A stretch of 64,000 nt of DNA. It comes from JAPPHA01 sp965242975 (GTDB lineage Bacteria; Pseudomonadota; Alphaproteobacteria; Rhodobacterales; Rhodobacteraceae). Of this stretch, positions 34,657 through 43,322 are shown piece after piece (positions within the stretch are counted from its first letter, which is position 1; every line of letters begins with the position of its first letter). The stretch spans positions 2,480,001-2,544,000 of the forward strand of contig CBDETS010000007.1 of assembly GCA_965242975.1 (NCBI GenBank), given 5' to 3'. The notes beneath the pieces were generated by a model, which made no database searches, was not told the DNA's origin, and was given only the letters and a program-made list of their open reading frames with translations. The translations under genes and the position numbers were made by a program.

Positions 34657-34762
34657 TGTTCCGATCTGTGCTTGGCGCATTTCGCTTCAGTGGGTAACCA
34701 TATAATGAGGTTTCATCACGAAACCAGAGCCTGGGGACAGGCAAAAAAAGGACTTCGGGCGA

Positions 34763-35512
34763 TTGAACGACTCGGGCCACACAACTGACTTTGGCTTCCG
34801 GACGGTAGCCCGGACCGAAAAGCAAGGACTCGTGCGCGACGTGTTCTCGAACGTTGCTCCGCGTTACGACGTCATGAATGACGCGATGTCCTTCGGCATC
34901 CACAGGCTGTGGAAGGACGCGTTGGTCGACTGGCTGGCACCGAAATCCGGACAGGAACTTCTCGACATCGCCGGGGGAACCGGAGACATTACCATCCGCT
35001 TTTTGTCGCGTGCCGAAAACACGCGCGCAACCGTACTCGATCTGACCGAGGACATGCTGGAAATCGGCAGGCGCAGGGTGCGGGGACTGTCGCTCGATGA
35101 CCGGGTCGAGTGGGTACTTGGCGACGCGACCCGACTTCCATTCGAATCCAACCGGTTCGACGCCTGCACAATGTCATTTGGAATTAGGAACGTTGACAAA
35201 AAAAAGGAAGCCATACGGGAAGCATTTCGCGTTCTTCGGTTTGGCGGACGGCTACTGGTGCTCGAATTCAGCCATGTGCCTGTTCCGATTCTGCGGAGAA
35301 TCTATGATCTCTACTCATTTCAGGTCATTCCCCGGCTCGGATCGATGATCGCAAATGATCGGGACAGCTACCAGTATCTCGTCGAAAGCATACGCCGGTT
35401 TCCGGACCCGGACAGATTTGCCGACATGCTTCGCGGATGCGGCTTTGAACGCGTCGTATTCCGAAGGCTGACAATGGGCGTAGTCGCCATCCACTCCGGC
35501 TGGAAAATCTGA
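34763..35512 (+). CDS. ubiE: Bifunctional demethylmenaquinone/2-polyprenyl-benzoquinol methyltransferase
   Basis: 249 residues from TTG 34763, with AAAGGA about ten bases upstream. The UbiE opening FSNVAPRYDVMNDAMSFG is followed by the SAM site LLDIAGGTGDITIRF, then SFGIRNVDKKKEAIREAF and the C-terminal YQYLVESIRRFPDPDRFADM. It catalyses the C-methylation step of ubiquinone synthesis. It is three bases from ubiB; the two form an operon. Confidence 0.95.
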   Translation: MNDSGHTTDFGFRTVARTEKQGLVRDVFSNVAPRYDVMNDAMSFGIHRLWKDALVDWLAPKSGQELLDIAGGTGDITIRFLSRAENTRATVLDLTEDMLEIGRRRVRGLSLDDRVEWVLGDATRLPFESNRFDACTMSFGIRNVDKKKEAIREAFRVLRFGGRLLVLEFSHVPVPILRRIYDLYSFQVIPRLGSMIANDRDSYQYLVESIRRFPDPDRFADMLRGCGFERVVFRRLTMGVVAIHSGWKI

Positions 35513-35515
35513 TCG

Positions 35516-37051
35516 ATGCGCGGCCCGCACAATCTGTTCCGGCTTGTCCGTGCCGGTGCGACCTTCGAACGCACCGGCGCGATGAATTACGCCTTGGAAA
35601 AGCTCGAGGCCCCCCTTTCAATTCGTGTCGCCCTACGGATTGTCGGATGGCCGTTCAAATGGCTTGGTCTCAAGGGAGAACCCGACCTCCCGCCCGTTGC
35701 GCGCGCCCTGACATCTCTGGGCCCGGCCTACATCAAGCTGGGTCAGAACCTTTCGACGCGTCCGGACATCGTCGGCGACGATTTCTCGGCTGAATTGAAG
35801 GTTCTGCTTGATCGGCTTCCCCCGTTTTCCGACGAGGAAGCCAAACGCACGATACGAAAGGAGCTCGGCCACGAGGTCGACGTTCTTTTTTCGGAGTTCA
35901 GCCCCCCGGTCGCCGCCGCCTCGGTCGCTCAAGTTCATCGCGCCCGCGTTCGTTCGTCAGGCCAGGAGGTCGCAGTCAAGATCCTTCGCCCGGGAATCGA
36001 GCGCGTCATCCGGCGCGACATTGACGCCTTCTATTTTACGGCCAGGTTCATCGAGTTCTTCCTGCCGGCCGCGCGCAGACTGCATCCCACCGATGTCATC
36101 CGCTACTTTGAAAAGATCATTCTCGCGGAGATCGATCTGCGCCTGGAAGCCTCGGCCGTTGCCGAGCACTCCGCCAACACGTCCGGTGAAAAGGGATTCT
36201 CGGTTCCTGCCCTTGTGTGGGAACTCTCGGCCAGGCGGGTCATGACCCTCGACTGGATCGAAGGCATTCCGCTCAGCGATCCGGACGCGCTCCGCAGGCA
36301 GGGCGTTGACTTCGATGATCTTGCCAAGCGGGTCGTGCAGAGCTTTCTCCGCCACGCACTTCGGGACGGATTCTTTCACGCGGATCTGCATCCAGGAAAC
36401 CTTATGGTCACTCCCGATGGATCGCTGCTCGCGCTCGACTACGGCATTACTGGCCGAATCGACGATTACACCCGGCGTGTCTACGCGGAAATCCTGTTCG
36501 GATTCATCCGGCGCGACTATGATCGGGTTGCACGCGTGCATTTCGAAGCCGGGTATGTCCCTCGCGGCCAGGACATCGACGCGTTTTCCCAGGCCCTGCG
36601 TTCGGTCGGAGAGCCGATCTTCGGGCAGGATGCCACGCGCATTTCCATGGGGCGCCTGCTCCGGCACCTTTTCGACGTTACGGAGAGATTCGGAATGGAA
36701 ACGCGGACGGAACTGCTTCTCCTGCAGAAAACGATGGTCGTGGTCGAAGGAGTTGCCCGATCATTCAACCCGAATCTGAACATCTGGGAAACCGCCAAAC
36801 CGGTGGTCGAGCAGTACATCAAGGATAACGTCGGCCCGAAGGCGATCGTGCGGGACGCTGCAAGAACACTGGAAATCCTCTCGCGCTTCGGCCCGAGAGT
36901 TCCGATGATAATCGAGGAGGGCCTTAACCGTGGCAGGGACGGACCGCAGCAAGATCAGGCTCCCCGGTCGAACACGGATGTCGCCATAACCTGGTTCTCA
37001 ATCGGTGTCATTGCCGCGGTGTCGGTCGTGTTGCTGGCAGACCTGATCTAG
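35516..37051 (+). CDS. ubiB: Ubiquinone biosynthesis kinase-like protein UbiB
   Basis: 511 residues of the ADCK/UbiB atypical kinase family. KLGQNLSTRPDIVG is the KxGQ motif. AAASVAQVHRARV replaces the usual Gly-rich loop with the Ala-rich one typical of UbiB. HADLHPGNLMV and ALDYGITGRI are the catalytic and metal-binding loops. Two hydrophobic segments at the C-terminus (VAITWFSIGVIAAVSVVLLA) anchor it in the membrane. It supports ubiquinone synthesis, probably by handling lipid intermediates with ATP hydrolysis. Confidence 0.95.
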   Translation: MRGPHNLFRLVRAGATFERTGAMNYALEKLEAPLSIRVALRIVGWPFKWLGLKGEPDLPPVARALTSLGPAYIKLGQNLSTRPDIVGDDFSAELKVLLDRLPPFSDEEAKRTIRKELGHEVDVLFSEFSPPVAAASVAQVHRARVRSSGQEVAVKILRPGIERVIRRDIDAFYFTARFIEFFLPAARRLHPTDVIRYFEKIILAEIDLRLEASAVAEHSANTSGEKGFSVPALVWELSARRVMTLDWIEGIPLSDPDALRRQGVDFDDLAKRVVQSFLRHALRDGFFHADLHPGNLMVTPDGSLLALDYGITGRIDDYTRRVYAEILFGFIRRDYDRVARVHFEAGYVPRGQDIDAFSQALRSVGEPIFGQDATRISMGRLLRHLFDVTERFGMETRTELLLLQKTMVVVEGVARSFNPNLNIWETAKPVVEQYIKDNVGPKAIVRDAARTLEILSRFGPRVPMIIEEGLNRGRDGPQQDQAPRSNTDVAITWFSIGVIAAVSVVLLADLI

Positions 37052-37069
37052 TTTCGCCGCGACATCGTT

Positions 37070-37974
37070 TCACTCGATGGCGGTGATTTCGGCCTCCATC
37101 GCCTTCCGGTATTCCGGATAGCGAGGACCCCGAAACTGCGTGCGGCGCGGGCAATACACCGCCATCCACCTGCGCGAGAGCGGCCTCAGTTGCAGGTACC
37201 GGTCTACCGTGTCCTGACAGGGGTAAGCGTCCATGAAACGCTCGACCAATCGCACATCGATGACTGTCCCACCGTTGGTCATCTGCTTGCCCGGGGTCAG
37301 GAAACAGGCGATATCGTCAGCCGGATCACCTAATCCGGGACGTTGCCAATCCTTCAGGACCAGCCCGTCGTCCGAACGGATGAGATTGCCCGGAACAACG
37401 TCTCCGTGGACGAAGGCATGATCACGGTGGACGACCGAATCGTGCCGGGGTTCAAGACGGCGGAGTCTCGTGCCTCGTTACCCGTGCACATCGAAAGACT
37501 GCGGTGGGCATGCCGCCTCGGTTCCGTACTCCCGGCGGGTCGGACCTCAGGGTCGGGAAATGGACGAGCATCGTGAATGCGGCCGAGCAACAACGCAACC
37601 TCGGCGAGGTCACGTTCCCTGGCCGCTGTCGATGCCGGCAGGCTCCAGGGCTTGCCCGGGACGTACTCGCTTATGAGAACCACCCCGTTTCCGACGCTGA
37701 CTGCATCCGGCAAGCCCGGCGCACATCCCGCTCGACCCAGCCATTCAAGGCAACGGATTTCGTTGCCTGGCAGACCAGGAAAGAGAGGGTTCTCCCGGTT
37801 CTCAATCCGATACCTGCACACCAGGTCGTCCGCACCTGGCTGAACCCGCCAGACATGGCTTGTCCTGCCGCCGGACAAGAGCGTCCATCTGGAATCACCC
37901 TGGACCAGCCCGCCTTGAACGACGGCCTCCTTCAGACTCCGTTCCGGTACGTCGCACTCCCCTGGGGAAACCAA
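37070..37974 (-). pseudogene. Aminoglycoside/choline phosphotransferase-like gene, frameshifted
   Basis: The N-terminal frame (37974 to about 37465) reads SGGRTSHVWRV, RIENRENPLFPGLPGNE, LISEYVPGKPWS and LLGRIHD, the N-lobe and hinge of an APH-type kinase. The catalytic loop AFVHGDVVPGNLIRSDDG and LGDPADDIACFL appear in another frame, which opens after a TAA near 37480 and continues to the stop at 37070. One indel around 37455-37475 explains the switch. Together they would make a protein of about 300 residues, the normal family size. Unless the read contains an error, the gene is inactive. Substrate unknown. Confidence 0.75.
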
Positions 37975-38305
37975 GTTCGCACTCCCGTCCGAATCGATAT
38001 CGGTTGTCGGGGTTCACGGCAGAACTCTGTCACTACGTCGTTGCGTGCGGACCATTCACGAGTGGTTCCTGAACCGCAGGGAGAACCGGAACCCGTCGAA
38101 TCGCGTGGCTCTTTCAAATTCGAACATCGCCGAGCGGCTCACGGCCCCGCCATGATACGCGGCGTCCGGACTTGAGGTGGCTGCCGCCGAAGTTATTTTG
38201 AATCGGCGCAACGCGAACCGATCTGCCGTGCCGTGGGTTCCGTCGATCTCACATCTCACATTTGCGGTGGATTACCTGACCGTTTGGACCATAATGCGCA
38301 GCAAC
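37975..38305. other. Gap between phosphotransferase pseudogene and tRNA
   Basis: No gene recognised. It must contain the promoter of the tRNA at its right end; TTTGGACCATAATGCGC lies just upstream of the tRNA. Confidence 0.4.
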
Positions 38306-38382
38306 GGCCCCGTAGCTCAGCAGGATAGAGCAACCGCCTCCTAAGCGGTAGGTCAGTGGTTCGAATCCACTCGGGGCTGCCA
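38306..38382 (+). tRNA. tRNA-Arg (anticodon CCT)
   Basis: A full cloverleaf can be drawn. The acceptor GGCCCCG pairs with CGGGGCT (one G-U), D-arm GCTC...GAGC, anticodon stem ACCGC/GCGGT with loop CTCCTAA (anticodon CCT), variable AGGTC, T-arm AGTGG-TTCGAAT-CCACT, discriminator G and encoded CCA. It reads AGG codons. Confidence 0.95.
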
Positions 38383-38484
38383 TGTACATGTACGCAGTTC
38401 GTACCTGTCCGCACCTGGAAGCCCGCCGCATCACCGGCTTTCGCGAGGCCAGCCAAAGCAAGCCGGAATGCCATCCGATACCCA

Positions 38485-39159
38485 ATGAGAGTCAGAACCA
38501 AGATCTGCTGCATTCAATCCACCGACGAGGCGAAACTGGCGTTTGCTGCCGGTGCCGATGCCGTCGGTCTTGTCTCCAGCATGCCTTCAGGACCTGGTCC
38601 GATTCCCGAATCGCGAATTCGAAAAGTGATCAGTGCGTTTCCCGGGAGCATGTCGGTATTGTTGAGCAGCCAAACGTCCTACGGTGCCCTCCGCAAGCAG
38701 GTGAAGTATTGTCGACCGGCCGCATTGCAACTGGTCGATCGTGTTTCCCCGGGTGTCCGGAAGCAACTGAAGGTCGAGTTTCCTGATCTCGCCCTGATCC
38801 AGGTCGTACATGTTCAGGGCGAAAACCCGTCGCCAAGGCTCGTGGAAGCCGTGCCCCATGCCCACATGCTCCTCCTTGACAGCGGAAACCCCGACGCGAC
38901 CGACGGTCGTCAGCTTGGTGGCACGGGCCGCGTCCACGACTGGCCGCGTTCCGCAAGGATCATTCGGGATTGTCCGATTCCGGTCTGGCTGGCCGGCGGG
39001 CTGACGCCAGAAAACGTCGAGGATGCGATCCGCTCGACTCGACCGTATGGCGTGGATGTCTGCTCCGGACTCAGGCCACACGGTGCACTCGAGCCAGAGG
39101 TTCTCGCGCGTTTCATCTCGAGAGCCCACGCAACCCAAGACGTCCGGCGAGACCAGTGA
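38485..39159 (+). CDS. Phosphoribosylanthranilate isomerase (TrpF)-like protein
   Basis: 224 residues from ATG 38485 (MRVRTKICCIQSTDEA). The TrpF pattern KICGI is KICCI here and keeps the catalytic Cys. The catalytic Asp is in MLLLDSGNP, and the phosphate loops are LGGTGRVHDW and WLAGGLTPENV. Other trp genes are not adjacent, and several residues differ from standard TrpF. It may be a paralogue with another role, although the active-site Cys and Asp are intact. Its 3' end is close to rnhB. Confidence 0.8.
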   Translation: MRVRTKICCIQSTDEAKLAFAAGADAVGLVSSMPSGPGPIPESRIRKVISAFPGSMSVLLSSQTSYGALRKQVKYCRPAALQLVDRVSPGVRKQLKVEFPDLALIQVVHVQGENPSPRLVEAVPHAHMLLLDSGNPDATDGRQLGGTGRVHDWPRSARIIRDCPIPVWLAGGLTPENVEDAIRSTRPYGVDVCSGLRPHGALEPEVLARFISRAHATQDVRRDQ

Positions 39160-39190
39160 GCGGCAGCCTTGCGACCGACCGCATGCGGAA

Positions 39191-39766
39191 GTGCTGACGG
39201 CAGGCGTCGACGAGGCTGGGCGCGGTCCGATTGCCGGACCCGTCGTTGCCGCTGCGGTTGTCCCGTCGGGAAACAGCTTCCCCGACGGTATTGCAGATTC
39301 CAAGACGCTATCCCGAAAACAACGCGAATTCCTTTACGGCCAGATCCTGGATTCGTTTGCGTGCTCCATAGCATTTGTCGATGTCGCCACGATCGACCGC
39401 ATCAACATACTTGCCGCTTCCATGCTGGCTATGCGAATCGCCGTCGAACAACTTTCTCCGCGGCCGGACCTCGCCCTCGTCGACGGTCCGAATGTCCCGC
39501 CCGACCTGCCGGTGCGCGCCGACGCAATCATTCGTGGAGATGCGCGGATTCCAAGCATAGGCGCCGCTTCAATTCTGGCGAAGGTTGCACGCGATCGGTA
39601 CATGCGATCCATCGCGCTGGAGTTCCCGCACTACGGTTGGGAACGGAATGCCGGCTATCCAACCAAGTTCCACGTGTCCGCACTGGAGGAATTCGGGGTA
39701 ACACGCCATCATCGCCGTACATTCCGGCCCGTTGCGGACGCTCTCTCCCGCCAGGAGTCGGCATGA
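39191..39766 (+). CDS. rnhB: Ribonuclease HII
   Basis: The DEDD ribonuclease HII motifs are AGVDEAGRGPIAGPV (Asp-Glu), LALVDGPNVP, ADAIIRGDARIPSIGAASILAKVARD, and GYPTKFHVSAL. The protein removes ribonucleotides and primers from DNA. No good ATG exists near the conserved start. GTG 39191 gives 191 residues beginning MLTAGVDEAGRG, and it lies 31 bases past the trpF-like stop. The open frame continues upstream through trpF in another phase but without likely starts. Confidence 0.9.
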   Translation: MLTAGVDEAGRGPIAGPVVAAAVVPSGNSFPDGIADSKTLSRKQREFLYGQILDSFACSIAFVDVATIDRINILAASMLAMRIAVEQLSPRPDLALVDGPNVPPDLPVRADAIIRGDARIPSIGAASILAKVARDRYMRSIALEFPHYGWERNAGYPTKFHVSALEEFGVTRHHRRTFRPVADALSRQESA

Positions 39767-39782
39767 CCCACGTCAAGGGAGG

Positions 39783-40184
39783 TCAAACTCCGGCATACCG
39801 GCTGCCCAACCCGTCGACGATCGGACAATCAGGCCTTTCGTCGCCCCTGCATGCATCAACCAGGTGGGCAAGTTCGTCGTGGAGCGACTGCAGCTCCCGC
39901 TGCTTGTCCGCAATCTCCTCGAGCCTCTTCATCGCAATTCGCTTCACGTCTGCGCTTGAACGCTGCTGGTCCTCATAGAGGCTCAACAGCTCCCTGCACT
40001 CCTTGATCGAGAAGCCGAACTCGCGCGCGCGACGCACGAACACGAGCTTCCGCACGGCGCCCTCGTCATAGATTCTGTACCCAGTCTCCGATCGGGACGG
40101 CGCCACCACCAGGCCGATGTCCGCGTAGTATCGAACCGTCTTCACCGGCAGACCCACTGCCTTCGAAGTGGCGGATATATTCAT
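39783..40184 (-). CDS. cueR: CueR-type MerR family copper regulator
   Basis: 133 residues. The MerR helix-turn-helix is ISATSKAVGLPVKTVRYYADIGLV; a long dimerisation helix follows. The metal loop near the C-terminus is ACRGDERPDCPI, two Cys with seven residues between, as in CueR (Cu+, Ag+ or Au+ sensors). It faces the divergent DUF4396/copC/multicopper oxidase genes and a MerR-type promoter lies between (40196-40226). It should activate that promoter when copper is high. Confidence 0.88.
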   Translation of the reverse strand: MNISATSKAVGLPVKTVRYYADIGLVVAPSRSETGYRIYDEGAVRKLVFVRRAREFGFSIKECRELLSLYEDQQRSSADVKRIAMKRLEEIADKQRELQSLHDELAHLVDACRGDERPDCPIVDGLGSRYAGV

Positions 40185-40195
40185 CAGCGGCCCCC

Positions 40196-40226
40196 TTGAC
40201 CTTCCAGTAACTGGAAGCCCTAGGCT
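40196..40226 (+). promoter_or_regulatory. CueR-controlled promoter with 19-bp spacer
   Basis: -35 TTGACC (40196-40201), spacer of 19 bases, -10 TAGGCT (40221-40226). The spacer holds the dyad CTTCCAGTAACTGGAAG. An over-long spacer with a central dyad is the hallmark of MerR-family promoters, and ACCTTCC is the CueR half-site word. Confidence 0.85.
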
Positions 40227-40256
40227 CCGAATCGAAACGAATCAAGAGGTATTTGC

Positions 40257-40703
40257 ATGGCCGCCTTCACTGACAGGACTGCTATTGACTGGCGATGCCG
40301 CCACACCTGGCGCCGGGCATCGAAGAACACGGCATGGTGCCTGCTCGGTTGCGCAATCGGCGATTTCGGCACCATCGCCTATTTCCAGTTCACCGGCATT
40401 CCATGGCCGACACTGGCAATCATGACCCTCGCGATCGTGAACGGATTGGCGACTTCGATCGCCCTGGAGACCGCGATCCTTGTTCGCCAGATGGAACTCC
40501 GGATTGCTTTCAGGACGGCCATCGGGATGTCCTTCATCTCGATGATCGCCATGGAGGCGATGATGAATGCCGTGGACTGGACACTGACAGGCGGAGCCAA
40601 ACTGACGTGGTGGGTTGTGCCGATCATGCTGGCGGCCGGCTTCGTCACCCCGCTTCCGTACAACTACTGGCGGCTGAAGGCACTTGGGCGGGCGTGTCAC
40701 TGA
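40257..40703 (+). CDS. DUF4396 domain membrane protein
   Basis: 148 residues with four hydrophobic segments (about residues 23-43, 50-72, 85-103, 115-140). NTAWCLLGCAIGDFG and AIGMSFISMIAMEAMMN are family landmarks, and the end VTPLPYNYWRLKALGRACH is typical. DUF4396 proteins occur in copper-resistance clusters, and several Met and Cys could bind metal. It is the first gene after the CueR-type promoter. Function unproven; an inner-membrane role in copper handling is inferred from context. Confidence 0.82.
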   Translation: MAAFTDRTAIDWRCRHTWRRASKNTAWCLLGCAIGDFGTIAYFQFTGIPWPTLAIMTLAIVNGLATSIALETAILVRQMELRIAFRTAIGMSFISMIAMEAMMNAVDWTLTGGAKLTWWVVPIMLAAGFVTPLPYNYWRLKALGRACH

Positions 40704-40714
40704 GCCAGGCAGCG

Positions 40715-40897
40715 ATGTCGGTGGTTCCGGCCGGTGCTCCATCCCTCGCGGGCTTCCCCATCTTCGATCGCCGCGGCAGTATCTCCTGCACCACGCCACC
40801 GATCCACGAGTTGATGAACCGAAAGATGGAAGTGATCGCCGCCTATGTCCGCGAACTCCCGGCAGGCCGGCGACAAACAAAGAGGGATTCACCATGA
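40715..40897 (+). CDS. Small ORF in copper operon, possible cytochrome c tail remnant
   Basis: 60 residues between the DUF4396 gene and copC. Its TGA overlaps the copC ATG (ATGA), suggesting coupling. The segment MEVIAAYVRELPAGR resembles the last helix of c-type cytochromes, but no CxxCH is present. It may be the 3' remnant of a cytochrome gene whose end still couples translation to copC, or a chance frame. Confidence 0.35.
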   Translation: MSVVPAGAPSLAGFPIFDRRGSISCTTPPIHELMNRKMEVIAAYVRELPAGRRQTKRDSP

Positions 40898-41235
40898 AAG
40901 CGCTCCTCGTCAGCGGATTCCTGGCCCTTGCGGCGGCGGCGGCACTGGCCCATTCGGGCCTTGAGACGACCACGCCGGAAAATGGCGCCGTGCTGACGGA
41001 CGCACCGCCCCACATCGTCCTCACCTTTGCCAGCGGCATCCGCCTCACGCGCGTCCGATTGACGTACGACGGCACTCGTGCGGTTGAACTCGACCTCGGT
41101 GACCAGACCGAGTTTGCGACCCGCTTTTTGGTCCCGCTTGCCGACAGGGGCAGCGGCCTTTACCGCATTGAGTGGCGCGGTCTTTCTCTTGACGGACACG
41201 CGATGCGCGACGCCTTCACATTCAGGGTGCAATGA
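40894..41235 (+). CDS. copC: Copper resistance protein CopC
   Basis: 113 residues starting MKALLVSGFLALAAAAALA, a signal peptide cut before HSGLETTTPENGAVL, so that His becomes the first residue of the mature protein as in periplasmic CopC. The second copper ligand region is LDGHAMRDAFTF near the C-terminus. The start ATG 40894 has GAGGG upstream. It binds Cu2+ in the periplasm and probably works with the multicopper oxidase; no CopD membrane partner is seen. Confidence 0.88.
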   Translation: MKALLVSGFLALAAAAALAHSGLETTTPENGAVLTDAPPHIVLTFASGIRLTRVRLTYDGTRAVELDLGDQTEFATRFLVPLADRGSGLYRIEWRGLSLDGHAMRDAFTFRVQ

Positions 41236-41691
41236 TCCTTGCCCGACACCCGGTAGCTGGCTTCGGCCTTCGCGCGGTCCGTGTTCAATCCCGAGGCGCC
41301 TGTACGTGCCGGCCTGGCCCGGGCCTTTGCCGTTCCCGCATCGTCCGTGGGTCGCCTGTTGGGTTTGCCCATGGCGGCGGCGGCACCATTCCGGACCGCC
41401 GAGGGGGCTGTCCCGGCATAAAGCGTCCTGCTCCGGGGATTCTCCGCCCCGGTCAAGACCGGAGGCAGCGTGACCCCGTTTGCACACGTCCGTACACCAA
41501 CTCTTCCGTTCGCCGCCGCCGCACCGGGCACGCTTCGTTTCGCTTGAGCATTGAAAGAGGACGTCCGTGGTGGCGCCCGTGCGCTGTGCGCTCTGAAGTT
41601 CCGACGCTTTCGAGTGAGCCCGGATCTTTTTTGTTTTTTTGGCGGCCGTCGTGCTGACCAGGGCGCTGGAACCGCCATCCGGAGGTCATCC
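41236..41691. other. Gap between copC and the multicopper oxidase gene
   Basis: GC-rich frames are open here on both strands, one of them (41232-41657) starting with an ATGA overlap to copC. None of the products resembles CopD or any protein I know. A short AT-rich stretch (TTTTTTGTTTTTTTGG, about 41628-41643) precedes the oxidase gene. Confidence 0.45.
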
Positions 41692-42990
41692 ATGAACCGA
41701 CGGGAGCTCCTCACGGCCTCGTTTGCAGCGATCCTGCTCCCCACGTCCGGGTGGACCTCCGCACCGCTGCAATTGATGGCTGAGCCTGTCGACGCCCGGA
41801 TCGTGCCCGGATCCGAAAGCCGAACCCACATGCTGGGCTTCAACGGATCGACCCCGGGGCCCGAACTCCGCCTGCGCCAAGGGGATCGGGTGTCGGTTGC
41901 CTTCGAGAACGGACTGAGCCAGCCTTCCGCCATCCACTGGCATGGCATCCATCTCGACAACGCGATGGACGGAGTGCCGGACCTGACCCAGGCGGCGGTC
42001 CAACCGGGCGAATCCTTTCACTACGTGTTCAACGTGCCTCATGCCGGCACATACTGGTACCATGCCCATCACCGCTCCTGGGAACAGGTCGCGAAGGGGC
42101 TTTACGGGCCGTTGATCGTCGAAGAGTCGGAGCCGCCTGCAGTCGACCAAGACATCACCGTGGTTCTCGACGACTGGCGGCTGGATCGCAACGGTCAGCT
42201 GCACGAGAGTTTCGACAATGCGCATGACCTCTCCCATGCGGGCAGGATGGGGAACTTCGCCAAAGCGCTGTTTTCGCAGGAGACCGTCCGGTTCGGTGAC
42301 AGGGTACGCCTGCGGTTGATCAATGCCGCAACCGCGAGGACATTTGGCATGACGATCTCGGGAGGAGTTGGCGCGATCGTGGCCCATGACGGCATGCCGC
42401 TCGCCGAACCCGTGCCCCTGGGCGACCTGGTATTGGCCCCAGCACAGCGTACCGACCTCATTCTGGACGTGACCGGGCCGGTCTCATTCGCACTGCTGAC
42501 CCGCGACGACCCCTATCCGCTTGGGACCATCACTGTCCGCGACACGAACCCCGGCCCGATTGCTGCACCGATCCGGCCCTTGCCACCGGCCCAGGTTCCC
42601 CGGCCCGACACGAATGGGGCAACACGTCATATCCTCGTCATGCAGGGTGGTGCCATGGGCGCCAGGCACGGCGGTAGCGACTTCTGGGCCTTCAACGACC
42701 ATTCGGGTGTGCCCGAGGCACCGTGGCTCCGGTTCGCGCGCGGCGAGGCCGCCCGCATCACGCTGCGCAATGAAACAGCCTTCCCGCACGGGATCCACAT
42801 ACATGGTCACCATTTTCACGAGATCGGGAGCAACGGCACCCTTGGCCATTACAGGGACACGACGCTGGTCGATCGCCAAGCGAGTCGCGACATTCTCTGC
42901 GTGTTCGACAATCCCGGCAAATGGCTCGTTCATTGCCACACACTCGGACACCAGGCGTCCGGCATGAAGACATGGGTGGAAGTGGCGTAG
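41692..42990 (+). CDS. Multicopper oxidase (CueO/CopA-like)
   Basis: 432 residues from ATG 41692, which places the twin-arginine signal (NRRELLTASFAAIL) at the N-terminus; the open frame upstream is not signal-like. Copper ligands are complete: HWHGIHL and WYHAHH in the first cupredoxin domain, HGIHIHGHHFH and HCHTLGHQASGM in the last (T1 Cys, His, Met and the trinuclear His pairs). It is exported folded to the periplasm and oxidises Cu+ to the less toxic Cu2+. It is the terminal gene of the CueR-linked cluster. The Met-rich insert of CueO is missing. Confidence 0.93.
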   Translation: MNRRELLTASFAAILLPTSGWTSAPLQLMAEPVDARIVPGSESRTHMLGFNGSTPGPELRLRQGDRVSVAFENGLSQPSAIHWHGIHLDNAMDGVPDLTQAAVQPGESFHYVFNVPHAGTYWYHAHHRSWEQVAKGLYGPLIVEESEPPAVDQDITVVLDDWRLDRNGQLHESFDNAHDLSHAGRMGNFAKALFSQETVRFGDRVRLRLINAATARTFGMTISGGVGAIVAHDGMPLAEPVPLGDLVLAPAQRTDLILDVTGPVSFALLTRDDPYPLGTITVRDTNPGPIAAPIRPLPPAQVPRPDTNGATRHILVMQGGAMGARHGGSDFWAFNDHSGVPEAPWLRFARGEAARITLRNETAFPHGIHIHGHHFHEIGSNGTLGHYRDTTLVDRQASRDILCVFDNPGKWLVHCHTLGHQASGMKTWVEVA

Positions 42991-43230
42991 CTCGGACCCT
43001 GCCAGCCGTCATGCTGCCATGGCCGGTTCCGGCGCGTGTCCGAAGAGGCGGATCCAACAAATTCTCGCATCGTCACGGCAGCCGTCTGTCGCGGTCATGG
43101 CATTCGTTGCTGCGTTCGGGCCGCGGTCGGCAGTGCATGGCGCCCGAATTTCGCTCACTGCCAGGTCCGGCCGGCTTGTCATTCCGCTGGCCTCGAGCCC
43201 GGCAGACAGAGATTGCCGAATGCGATTGAC
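42991..43230. other. Intergenic stretch upstream of ccrM, nothing recognised
   Basis: No gene or repeat supported. The conspicuous elements are closer to ccrM and are given separately. Confidence 0.4.
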
Positions 43231-43283
43231 CGGAAAATTTTTCCGCAGACTCTTGACCACCTTTGCGATTTCCATTTAGATTC
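43231..43283 (+). promoter_or_regulatory. ccrM leader: palindrome and GANTC site
   Basis: A palindrome CGGAAAATTTTTCCG (43231-43245, 7-base arms) is followed by TTGACC (43253-43258, possible -35) and by GATTC (43279-43283), a GANTC target of CcrM itself, 40 bases before the start codon. In Caulobacter the ccrM promoter is controlled through GANTC sites and cell-cycle regulators. These marks make similar control likely here. Confidence 0.45.
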
Positions 43284-43322
43284 AATCAACAAGACGCAAA
43301 AAATGCGCTCAGAGGCAGTAAA

